DNA of 64,000 bases from Nocardioides sp. S5 (GTDB taxonomy: Bacteria > Actinomycetota > Actinomycetes > Propionibacteriales > Nocardioidaceae), in the NCBI RefSeq assembly GCF_017310035.1, contig NZ_CP022296.1, positions 3,596,001 to 3,660,000 of the forward strand, read 5' to 3'. Below, piece by piece: positions 43,247 through 51,471 of the stretch. Numbering within the stretch: the first letter of the stretch is position 1; each line of letters opens with the position of its first letter. Below the pieces are notes generated by a model, which made no database searches, was not told the origin of the DNA, and saw only the letters and a list, made by a program, of their open reading frames with translations. Both the position numbers and the translations under genes were made by a program.

Positions 43247-44014
43247 TTACTTGCCCGACCACTGCGGGGGACGTCGCTCCAGGAACGCGCGCGGACCCTC
43301 CTGGGCGTCCGCGCTGAGATAGACGCCCTCGAACAGCTGCTCGGCTCGCGCAAAGCTGTAGGCGAGGGAGGGCTCGGCCGCCGCGTGCACCATCTGTCTG
43401 CTGGCCCGCACGGTGAGTGGTGCGTTGGCGAGGATTGACCGGGCCAGCTCGACCGCGGTGGCTCGGAGCTCGACGGACGGCACCACCTTGTTGACCAGCC
43501 CCAACTCGTAGGCCCGCGCCGCGGAGATGCTGTCTCCGGTCATCAGCATCTCCAAGGCCACACGGGGCGGGATGAGCCATGGCAGCGGAGCAGCCCAGGG
43601 TGCTCCGCGGCCCCACTTCGCCTCGCTGATGGCGAACTTCGCATGGTCAGCCGCGACACACAGGTCAGCCATCTGGGCGAGGAGGAAGCCGCCACCGAGG
43701 GCGACGCCGTTGACTGCGGCGATGACCGGCTTGTCCAGCTGGAAGTTGCGGTTGAGCTGCGGGAGGAAGTCCGCTGGGGGAACACCTAGTTGAGAGGAGG
43801 ACATCTCCTTGAGGTCGCCCCCGGCGCAGAAGGCCTTGTCCCCGGTTCCTGTGATCACGGCAACTCCGGCAGCCTCATCGTCCCGGAACTGGCGAAAGCA
43901 TGTCCACAGCGCGGCTCGCGCGGTGCTGTCCAATGCATTGGCGGCGTCCGGTCGATCGATAGTGATCCAGCCGATCCCGTGCTCGTCGCGCTCGTAGCGC
44001 AGCGCCTCGGCCAT
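43247..44014 (-). CDS. Enoyl-CoA hydratase/isomerase (crotonase family)
   Basis: A 255-residue crotonase-fold protein. The oxyanion-hole segments are AFCAGGDLKEMSS and VALGGGFLLAQMADL, and KWGRGAPWAAPLPWL occupies the position of the catalytic loop. The first catalytic Glu of classical hydratases is not obvious, so it may act as a hydratase, isomerase or atypical crotonase. ATG 44014 has GAGGGGG upstream; the GTG at 44020 overlaps the preceding stop and is an alternative start. Confidence 0.88.
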   Translation of the reverse strand: MAEALRYERDEHGIGWITIDRPDAANALDSTARAALWTCFRQFRDDEAAGVAVITGTGDKAFCAGGDLKEMSSSQLGVPPADFLPQLNRNFQLDKPVIAAVNGVALGGGFLLAQMADLCVAADHAKFAISEAKWGRGAPWAAPLPWLIPPRVALEMLMTGDSISAARAYELGLVNKVVPSVELRATAVELARSILANAPLTVRASRQMVHAAAEPSLAYSFARAEQLFEGVYLSADAQEGPRAFLERRPPQWSGK

Positions 44015-44016
44015 TC

Positions 44017-44796
44017 TCACACCCCCTCGCCCAGGTAGGGGACGTGCTCGTCAGCCATGTCCCACAGCACCCGCCCGAGAGGTGTTTCCTGCTCCTCGGC
44101 GATGTGGCCGACCAGGCCGGCGCAGCGACCGATGAGGGCAAAGCCGCGCACGATCCGGTAGGAGAAACCGATGTCGGACAGGACCGCTGCCACGGCACCC
44201 GTGGCGTTCACCGTGACGTGCCGGCCTTTGAGCTCGTCCATGACGCGGCTGAGTGCCTTCAAGAGCTCCGCGTGCTCGCCGCTCACACCATGCTCTTCGG
44301 CGATCTCGAGGAGCTTCGGGGTGCGGGGGTCGTCCGGGCGATGGATGTGGTGGCCGAAGCCCGGGATCGGACGGCCCGCCGCGAGCAGCTCGGAGAGCCG
44401 GTCGCGGGCGAACTCCTCGGCCGTGGTCTCGCCCCGCCGCACCAGGTCCCGGCCCTCCTGCAGCATCTGGGCCGACTCCTCCATCACCCCAAGGAAGGCG
44501 CTGCCGGCCCCGAGCAGTCCACCGGCGACGGCCGCCTGCATCGCTTCGGGGGAGCTGGAGTAGATCAGTCGGGCCGCGATCGAGCTGGGAGTCAGCCCGT
44601 GCTCCATCACCCCAACCAGACATGCGTTCACCACCGCCTTCTCGCCCTCGGTGGGGAGCCGGCCCCTCAGGTGGAAAAACACCATGCTGGTGAAGTCGGT
44701 AGACCCCATCAGGTCGTCGACCAGGCTGCGCCCGCGGATGTAGATCTGATCGACCGTTGAGGTGGCGATCTGGGTACCGATGCCAGGGTCTGTCAC
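44017..44796 (-). CDS. Citrate-synthase-fold citryl-CoA lyase-like protein
   Basis: A 259-residue protein from a GTG with AAGGAG upstream. It is shorter than citrate synthase (about 370-430) and like the small citryl-CoA-lyase-type members. The catalytic-His segment is GFGHHIHRPDDPRTPKLLEI (His near 149-150), matching the GFGH-x-h-x-x-x-DPR of citrate synthase. The family forms or cleaves a C-C bond between an acyl-CoA enolate and a ketone. In this operon it may cleave a branched 3-hydroxyglutaryl-type CoA intermediate to acetyl-CoA and a 3-oxo acid (inference). Confidence 0.8.
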   Translation of the reverse strand: MTDPGIGTQIATSTVDQIYIRGRSLVDDLMGSTDFTSMVFFHLRGRLPTEGEKAVVNACLVGVMEHGLTPSSIAARLIYSSSPEAMQAAVAGGLLGAGSAFLGVMEESAQMLQEGRDLVRRGETTAEEFARDRLSELLAAGRPIPGFGHHIHRPDDPRTPKLLEIAEEHGVSGEHAELLKALSRVMDELKGRHVTVNATGAVAAVLSDIGFSYRIVRGFALIGRCAGLVGHIAEEQETPLGRVLWDMADEHVPYLGEGV

Positions 44797-44855
44797 TGCT
44801 TCTCCTTGGATTGTTGCCAGGGGACGCGATGCCACGAAGGCCTCGCGCGTACTCG

Positions 44856-46022
44856 TCAAATGGCCTCGATGACCGTTGCCGTCGCCATGCCCTGTCCGAT
44901 GCACATGGTCTGGAGGCCGTAGCGGACGCCTCGCCGCTGCATCTCGTGCACCAGAGTGGTCATCAGGCGGGTGCCGGAGCAGCCGGTGGGATGACCCAGG
45001 GCGATCGCCCCGCCGTTGACGTTGACCCGCTCCAGAGGGACCCGCAGCTCTCGCTGCCAGGCCAGTACGACGCTGGCGAACGCCTCGTTGACTTCGTAGA
45101 GGTCGATCTCGGAGGCCTCCAGGCGCACCCGGTCCAGCACCCGTCTGGTTGCATCGATGACGCCGTGCAGCATCATTACCGGGTCCACCCCGACCACCTG
45201 GGTGGCCAGGATCCGCGCCTGTGGTTCCAGACCCAGCCGTTGTGCCGCATCTGCGTCCCCGATGAGGACCGCCGACGCCCCGTCGGTGATCTGGCTGGAG
45301 TTCCCGGCGTGGATGAGGCCGTCCTCGGTGTACGCGGGCCGGAGTCGGGCGAGTGCCTCGACGCTCGTGTCAGGCCGGATGCCCTCGTCCCGGTCGAGGA
45401 CGACCGGACCGCCGTCGCGGCCCAGCAGGTGCTCGGCCGGCTGACTCATGACGCCGAAAACCTCCTCCGCTAAGACGCCACTGTCCCATGCGCGAGCGGC
45501 TCGACGATGACTCTCGACGCTGAACTCGTCGAGTTCCTCGCGGGTGAGCGACCAGCGGCGGGCGATCATCTCTGCCGCGAGGCCCTGGTTCACGAGCTCG
45601 TAGCGCTCGGTGACGGCCGGGGAGGGGTCGACTCCGGCGGCGTCCGATCCCAGCGGGACGCGGCTCATGGATTCCACGCCGGCTGCCAGCACGAGCGACT
45701 GCTGGCCAGACATCACGGCCTGGGCGGCGAAGTTGAGTGCTTGCTGACTCGAACCGCACATGCGGTTCATGGTTACTGCGGGGACCTCCTCGGGGAAGCC
45801 GGCGGCGAGGACCGCCAACCTTCCGACGTTGCGTCCTTGCTCGCCGACAGCGTTGACGCAACCCACCAGGACGTCCTCTATCTCACGAGGATCGACCGCG
45901 TGCCGGTCGACCAGCTCGCGAAGGGTCAGTGCCAGCAGTTCGTCGGGGCGGGTGTCGGCAAGTGCGCCGTCACGTCTGCCCAGGGGGCTGCGCACCGTGC
46001 CGAGGATGTAGGCGTCAGTCAT
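44856..46022 (-). CDS. Thiolase (acetyl-CoA C-acyltransferase)
   Basis: A 388-residue thiolase. The nucleophilic Cys is in TMNRMCGSSQQALNF (C89), and the C-terminal catalytic His and Cys are in GGAIALGHPTGCSGTRLMTT. The ending GVRYGLQTMCIGQGMATATV is typical of degradative 3-ketoacyl-CoA thiolases. It would carry out the last step of each beta-oxidation round, releasing acetyl-CoA or propionyl-CoA. It lies 59 bases before the citryl-CoA-lyase-like gene. Confidence 0.93.
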   Translation of the reverse strand: MTDAYILGTVRSPLGRRDGALADTRPDELLALTLRELVDRHAVDPREIEDVLVGCVNAVGEQGRNVGRLAVLAAGFPEEVPAVTMNRMCGSSQQALNFAAQAVMSGQQSLVLAAGVESMSRVPLGSDAAGVDPSPAVTERYELVNQGLAAEMIARRWSLTREELDEFSVESHRRAARAWDSGVLAEEVFGVMSQPAEHLLGRDGGPVVLDRDEGIRPDTSVEALARLRPAYTEDGLIHAGNSSQITDGASAVLIGDADAAQRLGLEPQARILATQVVGVDPVMMLHGVIDATRRVLDRVRLEASEIDLYEVNEAFASVVLAWQRELRVPLERVNVNGGAIALGHPTGCSGTRLMTTLVHEMQRRGVRYGLQTMCIGQGMATATVIEAI

Positions 46023-46043
46023 GAGCTGTCTCCTGGTGATCGT

Positions 46044-47189
46044 TCATCGCAGGGCCGACTGGCCCAGCAGGGCACGGCCCATCTGGAGGATTTGGATCTG
46101 TGAGGTGCCCTCGGGGATCGTCGCTTCGCGAGCGTCGCGGAAGATCCGCTCCACGGGTGATTCCTCCATCAGGCCGGCTCCACCGTGCACCTGCAGTGCC
46201 AGCGAGGCGGCCTTGTTCGCGGACTCGCCGCAGTAGTACTTCGCCATCGAGCACTCCTGCCTCGCGGAGTCGCCCGCGTCCAGGGCGCGGGCGGCGTGCA
46301 TGCCGAGGAGTCGGCTGGTCTGCGTCAGGGTGGCGATCTCGACGACCATCTCCTGCACCAGTTGGAACCCACCCAGGGGTCGACCGAACTGCTGGCGGGT
46401 GGTGGCGAACTTGATCGACTCCTCGAGGGCCGCCTGGCTCAGGCCGACCGCGCCCATGGCCATGTTCAGCCTGCCGACGTTGATCGCCTTCATGGCCGTC
46501 GACAGTCCCCGGCCCACCTCGCCCAGGACGTTGTGCTCGGGGATGCGCGTGTCGTCAAACACGAGCTCACAGCTGCTCGTGCCCCTGACCGGCATGTGCG
46601 GAATGTCGTGGACGGCGTAGTCGGACTCCGTGCCGTCGACGAGGAAGGCAGTGATCCCCTTGGGTCCGGCCTCCGGGTCGACCGTGGCCATGACGATGCC
46701 GACATCGGCGTGGAGCGCGTTCGTGATGTAGATTTTGCGGCCCTGCAGCACCCAGGAGTCGCCCTCCTTGCTCGCACGGGTCCGCAGCGACCCGGCGTCG
46801 GATCCTGCGTCCGGCTCGGTCATCGCGAACCACGCACGGCGCCGTCCGGAGAGGAGGTCGGGCAGGAAGCGGCTCTTCTGCTCCTCGGTGCCGAACGCGG
46901 AGATCAGGTACGGAACGATGGTGAGGATGTTCAGCGTAGTGCGCAGCGACCCCCAGCACCGGCCGGCCTCCTCCATCAAGATGGCGAGCATCGAGTAGCT
47001 GAGGTCGTCGCCCCCGTCGTCGGGACTCACCAGGCCACCGACGTAGCCGAACTCATGCAGCGAGGGCAGGATCTCCCAAGGGAACGTCCGGGCCTGCTCG
47101 TGCTCGGCGACGAGCGGAGCGACCTTGGCGTCGAGGAAGGAACGGACGGAACGCTGCAGGTCCAGCTCTTCTTCAGTCAGCATGGTCAT
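46044..47189 (-). CDS. Acyl-CoA dehydrogenase
   Basis: A 381-residue FAD enzyme from MTMLTEEELDLQRSVRSFLD. Landmarks are the FAD/substrate motif WFAMTEPDAGSDAGSLRTRA, the central beta domain and the C-terminal VHGGAGLMEESPVERIFRDA, where the glutaryl-CoA-dehydrogenase-type Glu/Arg region lies. It belongs closer to the glutaryl/short-branched group than the second dehydrogenase at 59034. The ATG at 47189 overlaps the stop of the preceding MaoC gene. Predicted role: alpha,beta-dehydrogenation of the branched acyl-CoA. Confidence 0.92.
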   Translation of the reverse strand: MTMLTEEELDLQRSVRSFLDAKVAPLVAEHEQARTFPWEILPSLHEFGYVGGLVSPDDGGDDLSYSMLAILMEEAGRCWGSLRTTLNILTIVPYLISAFGTEEQKSRFLPDLLSGRRRAWFAMTEPDAGSDAGSLRTRASKEGDSWVLQGRKIYITNALHADVGIVMATVDPEAGPKGITAFLVDGTESDYAVHDIPHMPVRGTSSCELVFDDTRIPEHNVLGEVGRGLSTAMKAINVGRLNMAMGAVGLSQAALEESIKFATTRQQFGRPLGGFQLVQEMVVEIATLTQTSRLLGMHAARALDAGDSARQECSMAKYYCGESANKAASLALQVHGGAGLMEESPVERIFRDAREATIPEGTSQIQILQMGRALLGQSALR

Positions 47190-47671
47190 GTGGGGGTGTC
47201 TCCTTGATCGGGATGGGTGGTGTCGATGAGCATGGGGGTGGTGATCACCTGGACCACGGCACCCTCGTGGTTGACGAGCCGACGCTCCACGATCACGACT
47301 CCTCGGCAAGGGTCGCTGGTCGGGCGCAGCTCGATGATCTCGGCCTCGACGTGCACGGTGTCGCCGATCCGCAGGGGGTTGACGAAACGGCAGTCGACGC
47401 CGAGCAGGGCAACGAGCGACTCCTGCAGGGAGGTCGACAGGGCAGTTCGGGTGAACAGGCCCGAGGCGATCGCGGCACCGAGCAGCCCGTGCGCGATCCG
47501 GGTGCCGAACGGCGTCGCAGAGGCTGCCACCTCGTCGGTGTGCAAGGCGTTGAAGTCGCCGGACAGACCGGCGAAGCCGACGACGTCGGCCTCGGTCACC
47601 GTACGGCGCGGGGAGGTCGTGGTGGTTCCCACAGCCAGGTCGGTCAACCGGCCACCAGCCTGTTCCATCAT
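47186..47671 (-). CDS. MaoC-like (R)-specific enoyl-CoA hydratase
   Basis: A 161-residue single-hotdog protein. The hydratase motif FAGLSGDFNALHTDEVAAS and PFGTRIAHGLLGAAIASGLF contain the Asp and His used by R-hydratases. It hydrates a trans-2-enoyl-CoA to the (R)-3-hydroxyacyl-CoA. The start overlaps the stop of the SDR gene upstream (ATGATGG), so the pair is coupled. Confidence 0.9.
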   Translation of the reverse strand: MMEQAGGRLTDLAVGTTTTSPRRTVTEADVVGFAGLSGDFNALHTDEVAASATPFGTRIAHGLLGAAIASGLFTRTALSTSLQESLVALLGVDCRFVNPLRIGDTVHVEAEIIELRPTSDPCRGVVIVERRLVNHEGAVVQVITTPMLIDTTHPDQGDTPT

Positions 47672-48408
47672 GTGTACCGCCCGCCCGACACGTGAATCAC
47701 GTCGCCGGTGATGAACGAGGCCTCGTCGGAAGCAAGGAAAGCGATGGCAGACGCCACGTCTTGGGGGACCCCGAGCCGGGGCACCGAGTTGTGCTTCCCG
47801 GCCAGCTCCACGAGCAGGTCGTGCTTCGGGTGGCGCTGCACCGCAGGAGTGTCGATCAAACCCGGAGCAACGGCGTTCACGGTGATCCCGCGCTTGCCCA
47901 GCTCCTTGGCCAAGGCCCGGGTCAGACCGACGACGCCAGCCTTGGCCGCCGCGTAGTTCGCCTGTCCGGGATTGCCCAGGTAGGCCCGAGACGCCACGTT
48001 GACGATGCGCCCCTGAGAGCGTTCGATCATGCCCGGAACGACGGCTCGCGAGCACACGAAGGTCCCGAACAGACAGACGTCGACGACTCGACGGAAGTCC
48101 TCGTCGGTCATCTTCACCAACGGCGCGTCGATGGGAAAGCCTGCATTGTTCACCAGCACGTCGACGGCTCCGCCGCTCGCACCGATCTCGGCCACGAGTC
48201 CGTCCACCTGACGACGGTCGGTGACGTCAGCGACGGCTGGCTCCACTAGGAGGCCGTCAGCGGCCAGCTCATGGGCCGCCGTGGTGACAGCCTCCTCGTC
48301 GATGTCGACCAGCACCACCCGGTGGCCGCTGGCCGCCAGCCGCCGGCCGATCTCGCGGCCGAGACCACCCGCACCACCGGTCACCAGTGCCACACGCGAG
48401 TTCGTCAT
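47668..48408 (-). CDS. SDR-family 3-hydroxyacyl-CoA dehydrogenase (FabG-like)
   Basis: A 246-residue classical short-chain dehydrogenase. The nucleotide-binding motif is TGGAGGLGREIG (residues 10-21), the structural NAG is VLVNNAGFP, and the active site is YLGNPGQANYAAAKAGVVGL with the YxxxK pair. It pairs with the MaoC hydratase to oxidise the (R)-3-hydroxyacyl-CoA (inference). AGGGAG lies before the ATG, which overlaps the CaiB stop. Confidence 0.92.
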   Translation of the reverse strand: MTNSRVALVTGGAGGLGREIGRRLAASGHRVVLVDIDEEAVTTAAHELAADGLLVEPAVADVTDRRQVDGLVAEIGASGGAVDVLVNNAGFPIDAPLVKMTDEDFRRVVDVCLFGTFVCSRAVVPGMIERSQGRIVNVASRAYLGNPGQANYAAAKAGVVGLTRALAKELGKRGITVNAVAPGLIDTPAVQRHPKHDLLVELAGKHNSVPRLGVPQDVASAIAFLASDEASFITGDVIHVSGGRYT

Positions 48409-49490
48409 CTTGTTCTCCCTGCATCTTGAGTCGTCGTTGTGGGCCGGGCTACGAGGCCGGCATAAGGAAGCCGGACCGACCGCCCGCTCCCGTTCGGCAC
48501 CCGGTCGAGCCATTGCCGCATGTGTACGTCGTCGCCGACCTCACCGAAGTCCAGGACGGCGTTAACGGGCAGGTCCGCGGCCACGCAGCGTTCCACCCAT
48601 GTCTCACGGTCCGCCCGGGCGAACTCGTCGGCCAGGTCCGCGTTTAGTCGCTCGGCGTGGTGGCAGCGGCCGCTGTAGCTGGAGTACTCCTCGCGCTCCA
48701 GCCAGTCCTCGCGACCCAGCACCCGGCAGAGGCCTCGCCAGAAGCGGTCTTCCATGCAGGCCACGGCCAGCCAGGACCCATCTCGGCATCGGAAGACGTC
48801 ATAGGCACCCCGGGACATCAGCTCAGCCTTGGACGGTCCGCCCCGCTCGTCGTACTCGGCCATCCTCGGCTCGGACAACTTCAGCGCCGCGGCTGCCAGC
48901 GGCACGTCGAACATGGAGCCGACGCCTGTCTGCTGGCGGAGCAGCAGCGCCGCCAGAATGCCCTGCGTCGCGAAGAGGCTGCCCGCGAGGTCCGCGACGG
49001 GTACACCTCCACCCGGATACGGTCTCCCGCTCGGCTCGCCGCTCATCGACAGCAGACCACTGGCTGCCAGGTAGTTCAGGTCGTGCCCGGGGCGGTCGCG
49101 GTAGGGGCCTTGGCTGCCATAGCCGTTGAGGGAGCACACGATCAGCCGGGGAAAGGTCGCCATTATCGAGTCGGGGGCGAACCTCAGCCGTTGCAGCGTT
49201 CCGGGTCGGAAGCCCTCGACGAGGACGTCGCAGTCCCTGAGCAGGTCGAGGAGACGGCCACGACCCTCCTCCGACTTCAGGTCCAGTCGCACGACCCTTT
49301 TCCCCCGACCGACGACGCGGTAGGCGCCCGGCATCATGTCCTGCAGGGGGTCACCGCCGGGAGGCTGCACGTGCACGACATCCGCGCCGAGATCCGCGAG
49401 CATGGAGGTCGCCCACGGACCGGGGATGAGCAGCGACAGGTCGACGACGCGAACGCCGTCCAAGGGTTGCGCACCGTCGATCGTCGTCAT
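48405..49490 (-). CDS. CaiB/BaiF-family CoA-transferase
   Basis: A 361-residue family III CoA-transferase or alpha-methylacyl-CoA-racemase-like protein. The start VRVVDLSLLIPGPWATSMLA, then LGADVVHVQPPGGD, and the CoA-binding segment GYGSQGPYRDRPGHDLNYLA are typical. The Asp in RPGHDLNY is the catalytic residue of racemases and transferases alike. A racemase would be needed to handle (R)/(S)-2-methyl branches of isoprenoid acyl-CoAs; a transferase would recycle CoA. Sequence alone does not decide. Confidence 0.9.
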   Translation of the reverse strand: MTTIDGAQPLDGVRVVDLSLLIPGPWATSMLADLGADVVHVQPPGGDPLQDMMPGAYRVVGRGKRVVRLDLKSEEGRGRLLDLLRDCDVLVEGFRPGTLQRLRFAPDSIMATFPRLIVCSLNGYGSQGPYRDRPGHDLNYLAASGLLSMSGEPSGRPYPGGGVPVADLAGSLFATQGILAALLLRQQTGVGSMFDVPLAAAALKLSEPRMAEYDERGGPSKAELMSRGAYDVFRCRDGSWLAVACMEDRFWRGLCRVLGREDWLEREEYSSYSGRCHHAERLNADLADEFARADRETWVERCVAADLPVNAVLDFGEVGDDVHMRQWLDRVPNGSGRSVRLPYAGLVARPTTTTQDAGRTR

Positions 49491-50314
49491 CGCTCGTCCT
49501 CGGCCAGGTGCACTGCGACGGGCGCGCGATGGTGCTGCTGCAAGGTGGCCGATGCGATGTCGCAGATCTCGCGGAGTCGGCGCCCCCAACGCTCGGCCGT
49601 GGAGTCGTCGGCCAGGGTCCCCGCCATGGTCAGCGCTGCGACGACCAGCAGTGGTCGGCCTTGATGGAGGACTGGCGCCGCCACCGTGCTGACCCCGAGG
49701 GCGAAGCCTTCGCGGTCCATGGCCCAGCCTCGGTCGCGGACGTCCTCGATCTCGCCGAGGAACCGCTCGACGTCGGTGATGCTGTGCTCGGTGTACCGCT
49801 GGAGGCCTGCGCTGAGGATCTCCCGCACCAGGGCCGGGTCGTCATAGGCCAGGAAGCATCTCCCGAAGGAGCCGCCCTGGATGGCCAGGGTACTGCCCAG
49901 GGGCACCGTGACTCGCAGCCGGTGCCGCGGCTCGACCTTGTCCACGATGGTGACCCGTTCGTGGTCCATGCGCCGGTAGATAACGAACGTGGCGTCCATC
50001 TCGTCGAGGAGGTCCAGGATGTAGCGCTTGATCACGCCCAGGTAACCGATCTGCTCGGTTGCCGCCGACCCCAGCTCGACGAGCCTGATCCCCAGGTGGA
50101 TCTTCCGCGTCTCGCCGTCGGACTCGACCAGCCGTGCCTTGGCCATGGTTCGCACCAGGTAGTAGCACGTGGTGCGTGACAGGCCGGTCGCACTCACCAG
50201 ATCGGCCAGCCCGAGGGGCCCGTGCTGCTGCAGCGCCTCCAAGATCAGCATGCTGCGCTCGATCGCGGGAACCTGGTAGGCCTTCGCGGTCTGGGCGGCC
50301 TCTCCGCGGCTCAC
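49487..50314 (-). CDS. IclR-family transcriptional regulator
   Basis: A 275-residue regulator from a GTG that overlaps the enoyl-CoA hydratase stop. It has a winged HTH (LADLVSATGLSRTTCYYLVR, about residues 38-57) and the C-terminal IclR effector domain (GSTLAIQGGSFGRCFLAYDD; GVSTVAAPVLHQGRPLLVVA). IclR proteins sense small aromatic or aliphatic metabolites. Its position within the operon, coupled on both sides, suggests it regulates the operon it belongs to. Confidence 0.92.
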   Translation of the reverse strand: MSRGEAAQTAKAYQVPAIERSMLILEALQQHGPLGLADLVSATGLSRTTCYYLVRTMAKARLVESDGETRKIHLGIRLVELGSAATEQIGYLGVIKRYILDLLDEMDATFVIYRRMDHERVTIVDKVEPRHRLRVTVPLGSTLAIQGGSFGRCFLAYDDPALVREILSAGLQRYTEHSITDVERFLGEIEDVRDRGWAMDREGFALGVSTVAAPVLHQGRPLLVVAALTMAGTLADDSTAERWGRRLREICDIASATLQQHHRAPVAVHLAEDER

Positions 50315-51132
50315 GATGTGCCTTCGGTCTCGGTGGTACCGAAGCGGGGCGTACGACCGTCGAGGAAGGCCGCGACGCCTTCGTCCACCTCGCCGGTGGA
50401 GAAGGCCGCCGCCTGCGCGTAGGACTCCAGCACCATCGAGGCGTCGAGCTCGGCCTGGTCCTCGCGGTTGATGATGTCCTTGATCATCTGCAGCGCTGCT
50501 CGGGGCCCGGCGGCCAGCCGGCGGGCCAACTCGACTGCGGCCTCGACGGCCTGTCCGGGAGCGACGACGCGGTTGACCATCCCGGCAGCGCGGGCGTCCT
50601 CCGCGCCGATCGGTTCGGGTAGGAAGGCCATCTCCTTGGCTCGCCGAGGTCCCACGGCCTGGGTCCACAGGTGGAGCGACCCGAGGTCCGGCAGCAGGCC
50701 CGCCCTGGTGAAGGTCGGGTGGAACTGGACGTCCGCACCCGCCACGACTAAGTCACTGGCCAGGGCGAGGCTGATCCCGGCACCGGCACACGCCCCGTTG
50801 ACGGCGGCGACCACCGGGCACGGGACGGATCGGATCGCGGTGACGACCTCCTGGAAGGCGCGCATCTGCAGGCGTCGGACGTTGATGTCGGCCTCGGACA
50901 ACAAGGGGTGCAACTCCTTGAGATCACCGCCCGCGCAGAACGCCCGGCCACGACCGCTCAAGACGACCGCCCGGGAGTCCCGCCCCACGGCGCCCAGGGC
51001 GTCCCTGAGTTCGGCCATGACCGTCGAGGACAGGGCGTTCAGCTGTGCCGGCCGGTTCAGCCACACCACCGACACCGCGGGCGCAACCTCCTCGACGATG
51101 ATGCCGACCTCGGGCGCTAGGTCCGCCGTCAT
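50311..51132 (-). CDS. Enoyl-CoA hydratase (crotonase family), candidate branched-glutaconyl-CoA hydratase
   Basis: A 273-residue crotonase. The oxyanion-hole motif is AFCAGGDLKELHPLLSE and GACAGAGISLALASDLV; the region RAGLLPDLGSLHLWTQAVGP carries the position of the catalytic Asp/Glu. In atu pathways AtuE hydrates isohexenylglutaconyl-CoA made by the carboxylase; its position just after the AtuA-type genes makes that role plausible. The ATG overlaps the stop of the small AtuA-like gene. Confidence 0.88.
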   Translation of the reverse strand: MTADLAPEVGIIVEEVAPAVSVVWLNRPAQLNALSSTVMAELRDALGAVGRDSRAVVLSGRGRAFCAGGDLKELHPLLSEADINVRRLQMRAFQEVVTAIRSVPCPVVAAVNGACAGAGISLALASDLVVAGADVQFHPTFTRAGLLPDLGSLHLWTQAVGPRRAKEMAFLPEPIGAEDARAAGMVNRVVAPGQAVEAAVELARRLAAGPRAALQMIKDIINREDQAELDASMVLESYAQAAAFSTGEVDEGVAAFLDGRTPRFGTTETEGTS

Positions 51133-51467
51133 CCGGCATCTCCCTTCGTGAGCAGGGCGGTGGGGATCTCCATCCGGCTCATCAGGGCGGCCATCGACTT
51201 GCCGGTCTCGTCGAACCTCAGGGTCTGCGTGGCTCCGCCGCCGAGGGCGTCGTGCAGGACGACCTGCAAGGACTGGATCCTGGGCAGCTCGTACACCTGG
51301 ATGGGGCCGAGCACGACACCGGCGAAGAACGAGCGCAGCCGCTCGGGAGTGACCCAGGTCCGCAGTGCCTCGTACTCAGCCGCTCCGAAGGCCATGATCC
51401 CGACGTTGGAGATGTCGCCCTTGTCGCCGGATCGGGTGTAGGCGAGCTCGTTGAGTGTGGTCATCAT
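51129..51467 (-). CDS. AtuA-like C-terminal domain protein
   Basis: A 112-residue protein. The opening LNELAYTRSGDKGDISNVGI matches the C-terminal domain found in acyclic terpene utilisation protein AtuA and relatives. In many proteins this domain is fused to the DUF1446-type N-terminal domain; here it is separate and starts four bases after the larger protein's stop. The two products probably form one complex. The function is unknown, although AtuA is needed for citronellol catabolism in Pseudomonas. Confidence 0.8.
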   Translation of the reverse strand: MMTTLNELAYTRSGDKGDISNVGIMAFGAAEYEALRTWVTPERLRSFFAGVVLGPIQVYELPRIQSLQVVLHDALGGGATQTLRFDETGKSMAALMSRMEIPTALLTKGDAG

Positions 51468-51471
51468 GAAC